A DNA stretch of 40,358 nucleotides from Pseudoflavonifractor sp. 60 (GTDB taxonomy: Bacteria; Bacillota; Clostridia; Oscillospirales; Oscillospiraceae): assembly GCF_009911645.1 (NCBI RefSeq), contig NZ_QWKI01000131.1, positions 1 to 40,358 of the forward strand, given 5' to 3'. This document shows, in pieces, positions 1 through 6,813 of this stretch (position 1 is the first letter of the stretch; every line of letters begins with the position of its first letter). Position numbers and translations under genes: made by a program. The notes under the pieces were generated by a model. That model was not told the DNA's origin. It searched no databases and saw only the letters and a program-made list of their open reading frames with translations.

Positions 1-2
1 GG

Positions 3-96
3 TGCAAGGTCTTGTTTTTCTATGTCGGGGTCAATTCAGATTGCCTCTCCGAGAAAAATCTATATTACCCCACGACATGGTATCCTTGACCTTGCA
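3..96. repeat. Nested long-range inverted repeat at the left edge
   Basis: Positions 3-30 and 68-96 form an interrupted inverted repeat. The outer arms share TGCAAGGTC/GACCTTGCA and the inner arms share ATGTCG-GGGG/CCCC-CGACAT. The spacer holds the core of the 41-bp terminal repeat. The right edge has no equivalent outer arm. It could be a transposase or regulator binding arrangement, or a folded RNA or terminator of the flanking DNA. Function is not known. Confidence 0.45.
41..81 (+). repeat. Left terminal-type inverted repeat (41 bp)
   Basis: This stretch is repeated in inverted orientation at 40278-40318. The inner 32 bp (50-81) differ at one position, and the outer 9 bp differ at two, giving 38 of 41 identities. 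It lies 40 bp from the left edge, as its partner lies 40 bp from the right edge. I read it as the left terminal inverted repeat of the Tn7-like element. It does not begin with the TGT usual for Tn7 ends and no 5-bp target duplication is visible outside it, so the precise end is uncertain. Both copies also read as the same short peptide in one frame, so a coding origin cannot be excluded. Confidence 0.7.
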
Positions 97-185
97 GATT
101 GATTATAGTTTATGATTGCCTAAATTGCAAGATGATTCTCGCATTTATTCCGGCACCTCAAGAAAAAAGGGGGCGTGTGTTTGTA

Positions 186-214
186 TTGCTGATATGAAAA
201 GCGTGTGGTATAAT
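186..214 (+). promoter_or_regulatory. Sigma-A type promoter with extended -10
   Basis: TTGCTG at 186-191, a 17-bp spacer, then TATAAT at 209-214 preceded by the TGn of an extended -10. It points at the AbiTii gene starting about 60 bp downstream and is the best promoter match in the left end. It would give the defence pair its own transcription independent of host flanking DNA. Confidence 0.7.
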
Positions 215-275
215 AATTGTAAATACTTCACCCATACTGATGAATGGACAGGCCAGGGTGGAATGAGGTGATGTG

Positions 276-1166
276 ATGAGTAGTTTAGTTTTAGATTTGC
301 AACAGGAAGTGCTGAAGCCTGATTGCGATATATTGAACGCCTTACGGAGAGCCCATTTAATTGCTACAAAGTTAAAATTGTCAGAGTTTGATTCATGGAT
401 TATGTGTGAGTTGAACGGCTATGATGACAATCAAGAGAATGTTCCTGATTATCGGAAAGTAACAGGACAACTGAAAGCATGGAATCCTCGTCACGGATGG
501 ATTCCGGTGGTGATTCCATATCCTGAAATCGAGAAAGCGATTTGTATTCGAGAAATGGGAAATTCCATAAGCGATATTCTCGAATTACGCAATACTTCCG
601 GCGATACAATATTGATGAATTACTCCGGCGAGGCAGAGAAAACAATAAACTCAATATGTACTGCACCTTTTCCTACAAATTTTACCTTACATATCAGCAA
701 ACACCTCCTCAAATCAATCATCGATAAAGTGGGAAACTGCCTACTTGAGTGGACAATCCGGCTTGAAGCCGAGGGAATTTTAGGAGAAGATATGCGATTC
801 AGTCAGGAGGAAACAAATATGGCAAAAGAAATACCACAGCAGATCAATAATTACTATGGCACAGTTGTGAATGGAGATGTCAGCCAGTCTCAAGTTGTGT
901 CAGGCGACCATAACTCTATTGCCTTTAACTATGGGCAGGCTTCTGACTTGATGAAAAAAGTTAGGGATTCCATTGGACAGGAGCAGCTTTCAGATGAAGA
1001 TCGAGAAAGTGCGATGGAACTGATTTCCGAAGCTGAGACTAAAATTGCGGCACAAAAGAAACCCGGAATTATCCAAGCTGCACTGTCTGGCCTACGAGAT
1101 TTTTTGGTGGCTGGGGGTGCAAATGTTACGGCTGCACTGGTCGTACAATACTTGCAGACACTATGA
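276..1166 (+). CDS. AbiTii-type abortive infection protein
   Basis: The first ~80 residues match my knowledge of the AbiTii domain: a helical start with a run of LRRAHLIATKL type, then F-D-SWI-CELNGY, found in predicted phage-defence proteins. The biochemical activity of AbiTii is not established. After about residue 185 the sequence changes to a linker (INNYYGTVVNGDVS), then a charged helix and a Gly/Ala-rich hydrophobic C-terminus (DFLVAGGANVTAALVV) that could be amphipathic or membrane-associated. The start is taken as ATG 276 because GAGGTG lies 5 bases upstream; GTG 273 is in frame. It is followed after about 60 bp by a DUF2971 gene, so the two probably form one defence operon under the promoter at 186-214. 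Confidence 0.75.
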   Translation: MSSLVLDLQQEVLKPDCDILNALRRAHLIATKLKLSEFDSWIMCELNGYDDNQENVPDYRKVTGQLKAWNPRHGWIPVVIPYPEIEKAICIREMGNSISDILELRNTSGDTILMNYSGEAEKTINSICTAPFPTNFTLHISKHLLKSIIDKVGNCLLEWTIRLEAEGILGEDMRFSQEETNMAKEIPQQINNYYGTVVNGDVSQSQVVSGDHNSIAFNYGQASDLMKKVRDSIGQEQLSDEDRESAMELISEAETKIAAQKKPGIIQAALSGLRDFLVAGGANVTAALVVQYLQTL

Positions 1167-1225
1167 TGCCAAATACAGTAGATTGAACACAATAAGGATT
1201 TTTGAAAGGGATCTGAAATAAAAAT

Positions 1226-2326
1226 ATGGATATGCAAGCATATAGCGAGATGATACATGGTATTGTTGTTCCTGCGACCTTATCGCAGGAGGAAATGATT
1301 AAGTGCTACCAACCACTTACTGATTTTCTTCAAGCGGAAACACCAGAGAAATTATATCGTTTTCGACGGTGTGATGAAAAAAGTATTTCTGCATTTGACC
1401 AAGATCAGTTGGGGTTTTCACCCGGATATAAGATGAATGATGATTTTGATGCACTGCTTCATTTTAACAAAGAGGATATTAAGTCAGAACTTAAATCATT
1501 TTTAGAAAACGATCAATTTAGAACAGCTTTTCGAGCCATTGGAGAAGGGGCGGAAGCGCCAGTTCACATTCAAAATCTACTGTCATCCGAAATGCTTGAG
1601 GCACTTCGCAAAAATATAGCCCAAATGGACGAATCGACCATGAGTACATCGCTGCACCAATTATATGATTTCTTTGTAGAACAGATAGATGTAAACGATA
1701 TTGCAGTTCAAGAAATAGTTCAAAAAACAATTAAATTCGCCTCTTTTTCAGAAGCAATAGAATCCGCAGCGATGTGGGGCTATTATGCCGATTCGGGGTG
1801 TGGATTTGCTTTGTCTTATGACTTCCGCAATGGCGGCTATACAATATGCAATTCATGTTTAACAGGAAATCTATGCCCTTCTTATAAAAGCTGCCTGTTA
1901 GCACCATTAATATATGGTGATACCTGTTTCAACGCGACAAGATACGCTACTTGGCTTTTTCAACAAAGAGCTATTTTTAAGATATTGGCAGACAGAAATG
2001 CGACTTCATTCTATAGTTATCTACAAAATATTGTGCCTTGCCCAGATTTGTTTATGCCAACCAAAATATTATTACATAAGGCCAGTGCATGGGGACATGA
2101 GCGTGAATGGAGATTGACTTGTAATTGTAATTCTCCTGATTTTAATCAACAAGAGTTCTCCTGGGCAAAAAAGAAGCCTACAGCGTTATATCTTGGTCGG
2201 AAAATTAAGCCAATCCATGAGAAAATACTTCGTCATATTGCTGTAGAGAAAAATATTCCTGTATATAAAATGCAAATTCAACAAAATGATTCATCGTATA
2301 AGTTATATCCAGAAAAAATTTCATAG
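1226..2326 (+). CDS. DUF2971 family protein
   Basis: The layout is that of DUF2971: YRFRR near residue 43, a SPGYKMNDDFDALL block (family pattern S-P-x-x-x-N-D-x-F-D), a MWGYYADSGCGFALSYDF block near residue 185 (family M-W-x-H-Y-A-D), and W-HEREWRL near residue 293. DUF2971 proteins are common in defence islands and have no settled activity. At 366 residues it is longer than many members, with an inserted helical region at about 85-160. It starts 60 bp after the AbiTii gene and is closed by the hairpin at 2334-2368, which suggests a two-gene unit. A defence role is inferred from neighbours, not shown. Confidence 0.75.
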   Translation: MDMQAYSEMIHGIVVPATLSQEEMIKCYQPLTDFLQAETPEKLYRFRRCDEKSISAFDQDQLGFSPGYKMNDDFDALLHFNKEDIKSELKSFLENDQFRTAFRAIGEGAEAPVHIQNLLSSEMLEALRKNIAQMDESTMSTSLHQLYDFFVEQIDVNDIAVQEIVQKTIKFASFSEAIESAAMWGYYADSGCGFALSYDFRNGGYTICNSCLTGNLCPSYKSCLLAPLIYGDTCFNATRYATWLFQQRAIFKILADRNATSFYSYLQNIVPCPDLFMPTKILLHKASAWGHEREWRLTCNCNSPDFNQQEFSWAKKKPTALYLGRKIKPIHEKILRHIAVEKNIPVYKMQIQQNDSSYKLYPEKIS

Positions 2327-2333
2327 AATAGGA

Positions 2334-2368
2334 AACCAGGGGCGCAACTATGCGCTCCTGGTTTTTTA
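2334..2368 (+). terminator. Rho-independent terminator
   Basis: A GC-rich stem of about 13 bp (AACCAGGGGCGCA against TGCGCTCCTGGTT, one G-T pair), a 4-base loop and a run of six T. It ends the AbiTii/DUF2971 unit. Confidence 0.85.
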
Positions 2369-2378
2369 CTATTGGAAA

Positions 2379-2741
2379 CTATATGGTTTCAATCAGGCAG
2401 TTGAGAATCGCTTCAATCTTATGTTGCTTCTCCAAGTCTGGCCCTCCCAGCTTCTCAGCCAAAGGTGTCCATCGAATAGGTGTGTCTGATGCGATGTACA
2501 CTGCCAGGATGGAATCAGCACCAGTCCCAAGGGCACTGCAAATGTCAATCAAGGTAGGCAGGGCAGGCATCAGCGACCCTCGTTCAATCCGTGAGATCGA
2601 GTTGGAGGCAACGTCCGTTATCTCTGCAAGTTGATTCTGATTCACTCTTATTTCAAACACACCTATTGTTGGAACCCGATAGTGGTAATCATCGAAGGTA
2701 CTGTTGCAATAATAGAATGTACCTGGTGGCTGAAGTTGCAA
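2379..2741 (-). pseudogene. XRE-family HTH regulator, apparently lacking its normal N-terminus
   Basis: From about residue 33 the protein is a clear Cro/C1-type HTH: NQNQLAEITDV, NSISRIERGSLMPALPTLIDICSALG. The expected first helix (of the form GxRIRxxRxxxG) is missing; the residues before it (YYCNSTFDDYHYRVPTIGVFE) do not resemble the family. The only upstream start is a TTG without a ribosome binding site, so the 5' part is probably degenerate or replaced by recombination. An internal GTG could still give a ~90-residue product. About 60 C-terminal residues after the HTH are of no recognised type. It converges on the terminator at 2334-2368. Confidence 0.55.
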
Positions 2742-2846
2742 ATCATAATTCTCAATCCTCTCGCACTAAAAGAAAACGTATGAGCCACATCCACAGCGAT
2801 ATATTATTCTCATGATATCCAGGAACCGCTCTGTGTCACAGATGGC

Positions 2847-2999
2847 ATGGGGCAGCTTACTTTATCACGAAAAGAGGTGAAAGTTATTGAGCAAATCATC
2901 AACGAGAAGGAAGAGCAGACTATCCAATCCGGCTATTCATCAGGAACGCCCAAAGACAAGTCTGCCCTGGGCGCTATCTTTAACTATCGAGGAGGGTAG
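2847..2999 (+). CDS. Short open frame of unknown status
   Basis: A 50-codon frame starting at an ATG without a convincing ribosome binding site. It begins MGQLTLSRKEV, has a charged helical middle (IEQIINEKEEQ) and ends in sequence that coincides with the terminator-like repeat at 2933-2985. The frame stays open upstream to about 2789, so it may be the 3' remnant of a longer gene. I recognise no family. It occupies the otherwise empty region between the broken XRE gene and the nuclease-like gene. Confidence 0.2.
   Translation: MGQLTLSRKEVKVIEQIINEKEEQTIQSGYSSGTPKDKSALGAIFNYRGG
2933..2987. repeat. Degenerate copy of the gene-end/terminator sequence found at 3750-3850
   Basis: Bases 2946-2985 align with the terminator at 3750-3790, sharing GACAA, CCC, GGG and GCTATCTTTA. 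Bases 2933-2946 (GCTATTCATCAGG) match 3837-3850, which is the minus-strand 3' end of the next XRE gene. Read on the minus strand, both places end in a G-V-P-D-E-stop peptide. This looks like an old duplication or recombination scar in the 2.7-3.1 kb region. Confidence 0.4.
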
Positions 3000-3088
3000 C
3001 ACAATGCAGATTGCAGTTACGATAAAAAGAAATATTTGACTCAACCCGCACTATATGCTACAGTTTGTTTTGAAAGGGCAGTGATGGT

Positions 3089-3748
3089 ATGGATATTACA
3101 GAAACTAGTATCGTCCATAATGACATTCTACAGCAAATCGAACACCTACGATTGATGGATGATGTGTTAATGGTCAAATGCTTTGAGGATAATCCAAAGT
3201 GTGCGGAGTTACTTTTGCAACTGATTTTCAAGAAGTCAGGCTTTCGGGTAGACCGGGTAAAAGCTATGTGGTATGGATCTTCTGCTGGACTTGACATTTT
3301 AGCGACAAACAACGGCGGATGGAGTTATAAAATCAGGGTATTCCGAGATGATACAGCAGATAGAAAGCGGAAAAAAGGAACAGAACTCTTTCAATCAGAC
3401 TTTTCGACGGCTCAGACAGGTATAGATCAGAACATAGCAGGATATTACGCCGTATACATCATTGAACATGGCGCTGTGCGCAAACCTATTGACCGTGGGG
3501 GGATTCTGTTAGACGGATGGAATGAACACGGTCCCTGGGGGGGTGGAACCAGCGCATTTTACGTCAACTGTGACCGTAAAAACAGAAGTCCGCTCGGCCA
3601 ACTCATGTACGACTTCTCCTGCACAGACCCATCCTATATGAACTATCCGCAGTTAGCAGATAGGGTACGCTATTTCAAGGAAAATAGGCAAGGGGTTCGG
3701 GAAATATGCGAGATGCTGGAGCAAAAAAGGCAAAGAACACAAAATTGA
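3089..3748 (+). CDS. PD-(D/E)XK nuclease family (Rpn/PDDEXK_2-like) protein
   Basis: The 219-residue protein follows the PDDEXK_2 transposase-associated nuclease layout: DDVLMVKCFEDNPKCAELLL near residue 24, LDILAT holding the first catalytic Asp near residue 69, and the C-terminal RSPLGQLMYDFSCTDP...LADRVRYFKE block typical of Rpn-like members. The position that normally carries the catalytic Glu (Y-x-I-E-I-Q) reads YKIRVFR, with Arg replacing Glu, so activity is doubtful. GAAAGGG lies about 10 bases before ATG 3089. It has its own terminator at 3751-3787. It may be a decayed, possibly regulatory, relative of an active nuclease. Confidence 0.75.
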   Translation: MDITETSIVHNDILQQIEHLRLMDDVLMVKCFEDNPKCAELLLQLIFKKSGFRVDRVKAMWYGSSAGLDILATNNGGWSYKIRVFRDDTADRKRKKGTELFQSDFSTAQTGIDQNIAGYYAVYIIEHGAVRKPIDRGGILLDGWNEHGPWGGGTSAFYVNCDRKNRSPLGQLMYDFSCTDPSYMNYPQLADRVRYFKENRQGVREICEMLEQKRQRTQN

Positions 3749-3750
3749 GA

Positions 3751-3787
3751 AGCACCCAAGGACAAATGCCCTTGGGTGCTATCTTTA
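3751..3787 (+). terminator. Hairpin terminator
   Basis: A perfect 11-bp stem (AGCACCCAAGG against CCTTGGGTGCT) with an 8-base loop, followed by a weak T-rich tract (ATCTTT). It ends the nuclease-like gene. Confidence 0.7.
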
Positions 3788-3838
3788 TGTTGAGATGGTG
3801 GTTTATAATCGAACGACTCGCAGTATGCCACAGGTCAA

Positions 3839-4306
3839 CTATTCATCAGGGACACCCAAGGGCAAAACGCCAAGCTGATCCAGTAGGTCGTTTGCATCGT
3901 CAATAGACCTTCCGTGCTGGATCGCAAACAAGATCGCGGCGTCGCGTTTATCCCGCACATAAAGCTCCAGGTTGCCGGACAGCTTTAGCATTTTCTGTGT
4001 TTCCTCAGCAGAAAGCTGTAGGCCAAAGGCAATCGCCAGCAGTTTGTCACGGGATGGGGTTTTCTTCCCGGAGAATATCTGATAGACATAGGTGCGGTCA
4101 AGATGCGACCCCCGTACTACATCCGCCCGTCTGAGGTGCTTCTGTTTCAGTTGAAGCGACAGGTATTCCGGGAGCGTTTGAGCAAGCATATTCTGCGCAT
4201 TTCTTAACAGGAAATCCTTGAAATTTGCCGCATTGACAAGGCTTTCCTGCACATCAGCCGTTGTTGGTTTGCCCTGATCTGCGATTCCTTTTGATACGAT
4301 TTTCAT
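3839..4306 (-). CDS. XRE-type HTH regulator with C-terminal extension
   Basis: A 155-residue protein. The first ~45 residues are helical. An HTH follows (VRGSHLDRTYVYQIFSGKKTPSRDKLLAIAFGLQLSAEE), then a conserved tail of the form LYVRDKRDAAILFAIQHGRSIDDANDLL. In my recollection this HTH-plus-tail type often sits beside Ser/Thr kinase or phosphatase genes in Clostridia; here its divergent neighbour at 4515 is a PPP phosphatase, which fits. GGAGG sits just before ATG 4306 on the minus strand. The ~200 bp between the two genes should hold both promoters. It probably regulates itself and perhaps the phosphatase. Confidence 0.75.
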   Translation of the reverse strand: MKIVSKGIADQGKPTTADVQESLVNAANFKDFLLRNAQNMLAQTLPEYLSLQLKQKHLRRADVVRGSHLDRTYVYQIFSGKKTPSRDKLLAIAFGLQLSAEETQKMLKLSGNLELYVRDKRDAAILFAIQHGRSIDDANDLLDQLGVLPLGVPDE

Positions 4307-4344
4307 ATTGCGTCCTCCACTGGTGCTGTATCCTTATCATACCA

Positions 4345-4503
4345 GATTATGACGCATTTGAAAAGACCAGAGGGAAATTTAGATTTGTATGCTGGCAGCA
4401 CACCTTTAGCGGTAAAGGCTCCTTTATACTGGGTATCAGAAAAGCGTTACATTTCAAGGATTTGGATAAAAAGCTCGGAGAGTACGTTCTGGGCAATGGA
4501 TAG
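4345..4503 (+). pseudogene. Possible 3' remnant of a small gene
   Basis: An open frame ending at 4503, 11 bases before the phosphatase start. It has protein-like composition (DYDAFEKTRGKFRFVCW, then GSFILGIRKALHFKDLDKKLGEY) but no start codon with a ribosome binding site. Upstream it runs into the divergent XRE gene. It could be the tail of a gene that once preceded the phosphatase in an operon. No family is recognised. Confidence 0.3.
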
Positions 4504-4514
4504 GAGGATGAAAA

Positions 4515-5213
4515 ATGGTCTATGCTGTGTCGGACATTCACGGCTGTTATGACAAATACATTGACCTGCTGCGCAAAATCAGCTTTGGCCCTCATGATAC
4601 GCTCTATGTCCTGGGTGACGTGATCGACCGTGGCCCGGACGGGTTCAAAATCCTGCTGGATATGGCCCAGCGGCCCAATGTGATAAACCTGCTGGGGAAC
4701 CACGAGGCAATGGCGATAGATACGCTCCCCCGTATGCTGCGTTCTGTTCGGCCGGATGGAGGTGTGGAATTGTCCGAAAAGGATGCGAAGGCCGTAGAAC
4801 GCTGGTTTTATAATGGAGGGGAATTGTCCCTTGCTGATTTCCTCTGGCTCAACAAAGACCAGATGCAGACCGTATGGAGCTATCTGCTGAAGATGCCGCT
4901 CTATCAGGAGGTGAACGTAGGAGATCGGCAGTTTGTTTTGGTACATGGCGGTTTGGAGAATTTTTCTCCTTCACGTCCCTTGGAGAACTACACTCCCGAC
5001 GAGATCCTGTGGTGCCGCCCGGAATCGGATACGGTCTACTATAAGGACAAGATTGTCATTTTCGGTCATACCCCTGTTCAGTTTCTGGGACCTGATACTC
5101 CGGCAAAAATCTATCGGAGGGGCAGCCTGATTGACATTGACTGCGGCTGTGCGTTCCCTGGTGGTCGGCTGGGGTGCTTGTGCCTGGATACTCTTGAAGA
5201 AATCTATATATAA
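4515..5213 (+). CDS. PPP-family metallophosphatase (Ser/Thr phosphatase or ApaH-like)
   Basis: All metal and active-site motifs of the PPP superfamily are present in order: SDIHGCYD at the N-terminus (D and H ligands), GDVIDRGPDG near residue 35, GNHEAMA near residue 62, LVHGG near residue 142 and IFGHTP near residue 186. It would hydrolyse phosphoester bonds of phosphoproteins or dinucleoside polyphosphates in the cytosol using two metals. At 232 residues it is the size of small bacterial PrpE/ApaH-like enzymes, and the substrate cannot be told from sequence. AGGAGG lies 8 bases before ATG 4515. Its divergent neighbour is an XRE regulator of a type often linked with such enzymes. Confidence 0.85.
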   Translation: MVYAVSDIHGCYDKYIDLLRKISFGPHDTLYVLGDVIDRGPDGFKILLDMAQRPNVINLLGNHEAMAIDTLPRMLRSVRPDGGVELSEKDAKAVERWFYNGGELSLADFLWLNKDQMQTVWSYLLKMPLYQEVNVGDRQFVLVHGGLENFSPSRPLENYTPDEILWCRPESDTVYYKDKIVIFGHTPVQFLGPDTPAKIYRRGSLIDIDCGCAFPGGRLGCLCLDTLEEIYI

Positions 5214-5228
5214 ACGCACATGGCAGCA

Positions 5229-5258
5229 GAGACGCCGCCCTCATACGGGACGGCAGCT
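5229..5258. terminator. Hairpin between convergent genes
   Basis: An interrupted GC-rich stem (GCCGCCC against GGGACGGC) lies between the phosphatase and the minus-strand XRE gene. The T tract is weak, so termination is likely but not certain. Confidence 0.45.
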
Positions 5259-5267
5259 CTATACCGG

Positions 5268-5501
5268 CTAATCGTCATCTTCCAGTAGCTTTGAGGCAGG
5301 AATCTGAAGCACAGAAGCCATCTTGAACAGCGTTTCCAATGATACGCCCCTTGTCGTGCCGGTTCCCTCGACTTGGGCAAGAAAGTTGACACTTTTGTTG
5401 ATCTTCTCGGCAAAGACCTCTTGTGTATAGCCAGCCTTCTTCCTATAGTAAGCAATCTTCAAACCAAGTATTCTGTACTTTTCTGGAAATTCGGTCTGCA
5501 T
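5268..5501 (-). CDS. Small XRE-family HTH regulator
   Basis: At 77 residues it is almost entirely a Cro/C1 HTH: LGLKIAYYRKKAGYTQEVFAEKINKSVNFLAQVEG...GVSLETLFKMASVLQIPASKLLE. The segment FLAQVEGTGTTRGVSLETL is a common variant in Clostridia. GGGAG precedes ATG 5501. It is divergent from the SLOG-like gene at 5649, whose promoter is at 5573-5601, so it probably represses itself and that gene from the shared 147-bp region. Confidence 0.85.
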   Translation of the reverse strand: MQTEFPEKYRILGLKIAYYRKKAGYTQEVFAEKINKSVNFLAQVEGTGTTRGVSLETLFKMASVLQIPASKLLEDDD

Positions 5502-5572
5502 ACAGCATCACTCCCTGATAGTATGCTACCAATTCCCCAATACAATTAAAATTTCTTAAAAAGAAATGATTA

Positions 5573-5601
5573 TTTACTTCAAGTCAATAATAGGCTATAA
5601 T
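5573..5601 (+). promoter_or_regulatory. Predicted promoter of the SLOG-like gene
   Basis: TTTACT at 5573-5578, a 17-bp spacer and TATAAT at 5596-5601, 48 bp before the SLOG-like gene. The region upstream is very AT-rich (TTAAAATTTCTTAAAAAG) and is shared with the divergent XRE gene, a natural operator location. Confidence 0.55.
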
Positions 5602-5648
5602 AGCAGAATACAACGGGGAAACCATTTCGCTTACACAGGAGGGACACT

Positions 5649-6104
5649 ATGCCGACCTGTTTCTTCATTGGACATCGAGAAGCACCAGATAGTCTACTGC
5701 CGCAACTGTCCGCAGCAGTAGAGCGCCATATCATGGAACTTGGCGTAACTGAGTTTGTTGTAGGAAGCTACGGATGGTTTGACTCAATGGCAGCGAGAAC
5801 CGTCAGAGCCACGAAGAAGCACTACCCGGAGGTGACGCTCACACTACTATTGCACTATCACCCATATGATCGGCCCATTCCAACGCCAGACGGCTTCGAT
5901 GGCACATTTTATCCGCCAGGGATGGAAACTGTACCTAAACGGGCCGCTATTATCCGAGCAAATCGCTACATGGTGGAGCACAGCGACTACTTAATCGCTT
6001 ATGCGTGGCATCCGGCCAGTAACGCACGGGATTTGGTAGAGTATGCAAAAAAGTGTGAAAAAAGAGGGCTGATTCAAGTCACAGAACTGCAAGGACCACT
6101 GTAA
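5649..6104 (+). CDS. SLOG-family (DUF1273/YpsA-like) Rossmann protein
   Basis: A short Rossmann-like protein of 151 residues opening with CFFIGHREAP, the family's GHR turn, followed by an amphipathic helix, then FVVGSYGWFDSMAARTVRATKKHYP and LTLLLHYHPYDRP, and closing with SDYLIAYAWHPASNARDLVEYAKK. SLOG proteins bind nucleotide-derived ligands, and some act as sensors in defence or as prophage-linked YpsA-type proteins. The ligand here is unknown. AGGAGG is 8 bases before ATG 5649. It is probably co-transcribed with the 54-residue gene that follows and controlled by the divergent XRE gene. Confidence 0.75.
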   Translation: MPTCFFIGHREAPDSLLPQLSAAVERHIMELGVTEFVVGSYGWFDSMAARTVRATKKHYPEVTLTLLLHYHPYDRPIPTPDGFDGTFYPPGMETVPKRAAIIRANRYMVEHSDYLIAYAWHPASNARDLVEYAKKCEKRGLIQVTELQGPL

Positions 6105-6135
6105 CCCTAAACACTTTATCAAAGGAGATGGAAAA

Positions 6136-6300
6136 TTGAGAGTCGAACTTACAAACCCCATGCTGGGTGATAAACTGCGTACCCTTTCAGTCGAATATGA
6201 CCTGCCCGAAGAATTATTGGTCAACGTGGCGGTCAAGCGGCTGGTGGATGATATTGAATTTGTGCGGGATCTCCGTATTGGCAAAACGGAGGGGGCGTAG
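6136..6300 (+). CDS. 54-residue small protein, possibly DNA-binding or antitoxin-like
   Basis: This frame starts at TTG 6136, 8 bases after AAAGGAGA. It encodes an acidic, helical product: a short N-terminal strand (RVELTNPML), a helix-rich middle (YDLPEELLVNVAVKRLVDDIEFVRDLR) and a GKTEGA tail. The arrangement resembles small ribbon-helix-helix or antitoxin-sized proteins, but no motif settles it. It follows the SLOG-like gene after about 30 bp, so the two are likely translated from one mRNA. Confidence 0.55.
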   Translation: MRVELTNPMLGDKLRTLSVEYDLPEELLVNVAVKRLVDDIEFVRDLRIGKTEGA

Positions 6301-6304
6301 ACTG

Positions 6305-6640
6305 CTACGCCCTCTCCGTGTCAAAGTATGCAAAAATCGTCCGAAGTACATTGATTGCCATTTGCTTACGCTCCAAAGGCTGCTGATCCATGATCTGCTT
6401 GAACTGCTCCATGATGTTGGAATCGCTGTCGGATACGGAATCAGCCAGCAGATAATCCACAGTCACGCCCAACCGATTGACCAGCCGCACCAACGTATCC
6501 AGCGTCAGGCTCCGCTCTCCTCGTTCAATAGCACCCATATAGGTATCCGATATGTCAACCGATTCTGCAAGCTGGGCTTGGGTCAAATGCAACCGGAGGC
6601 GTTCTTCTCTGATCCGCTCGCCTAACCTCTTATAGTCCAT
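6305..6640 (-). CDS. XRE-family HTH regulator
   Basis: A classic 111-residue regulator: RLGERIREERLRLHLTQAQLAESVDISDTYMGAIERGERSLTLDTLVRLVNRLGVTVDYLLADS, followed by a C-terminal helix pair (EQFKQIMDQQPLERKQMAINVLRTIFAYF) that probably dimerises. It ends 4 bp from the convergent 54-residue gene. Its start faces the membrane-protein cluster at 6814 across ~170 bp, so it may control that cluster as well as itself. The target is inference. Confidence 0.9.
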   Translation of the reverse strand: MDYKRLGERIREERLRLHLTQAQLAESVDISDTYMGAIERGERSLTLDTLVRLVNRLGVTVDYLLADSVSDSDSNIMEQFKQIMDQQPLERKQMAINVLRTIFAYFDTERA

Positions 6641-6813
6641 GTGTTCACCCCTTGTTTATTGTACCCAATGGAATCTTCACCAAGAAATATCTGATAGAGG
6701 TATCTGTATTGACTGATAGAGGTTTTCGTGATAACATGATGTGGTATTGTCCGATTCAAGGCACTAATTCCAGGCTTCTCCTGGTGATATTTTGCGGAAA
6801 GGAAGAACCACAA

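Noticed and set aside
41-81. Terminal repeat as a conserved coding segment
   Set aside because: Both copies read as the same ~14-residue peptide in one frame, but each frame is short, with no start or family match; kept only as a caveat to the inverted-repeat reading.
4347-4946. 199-codon minus-strand frame opposite the phosphatase
   Set aside because: It is a shadow of the PPP phosphatase gene, which has all family motifs; no ribosome binding site or family resemblance on the minus strand.
6652-6813. N-terminal extension of the membrane protein gene
   Set aside because: The frame is open but lacks coding character and the ATG at 6814 has a proper ribosome binding site.
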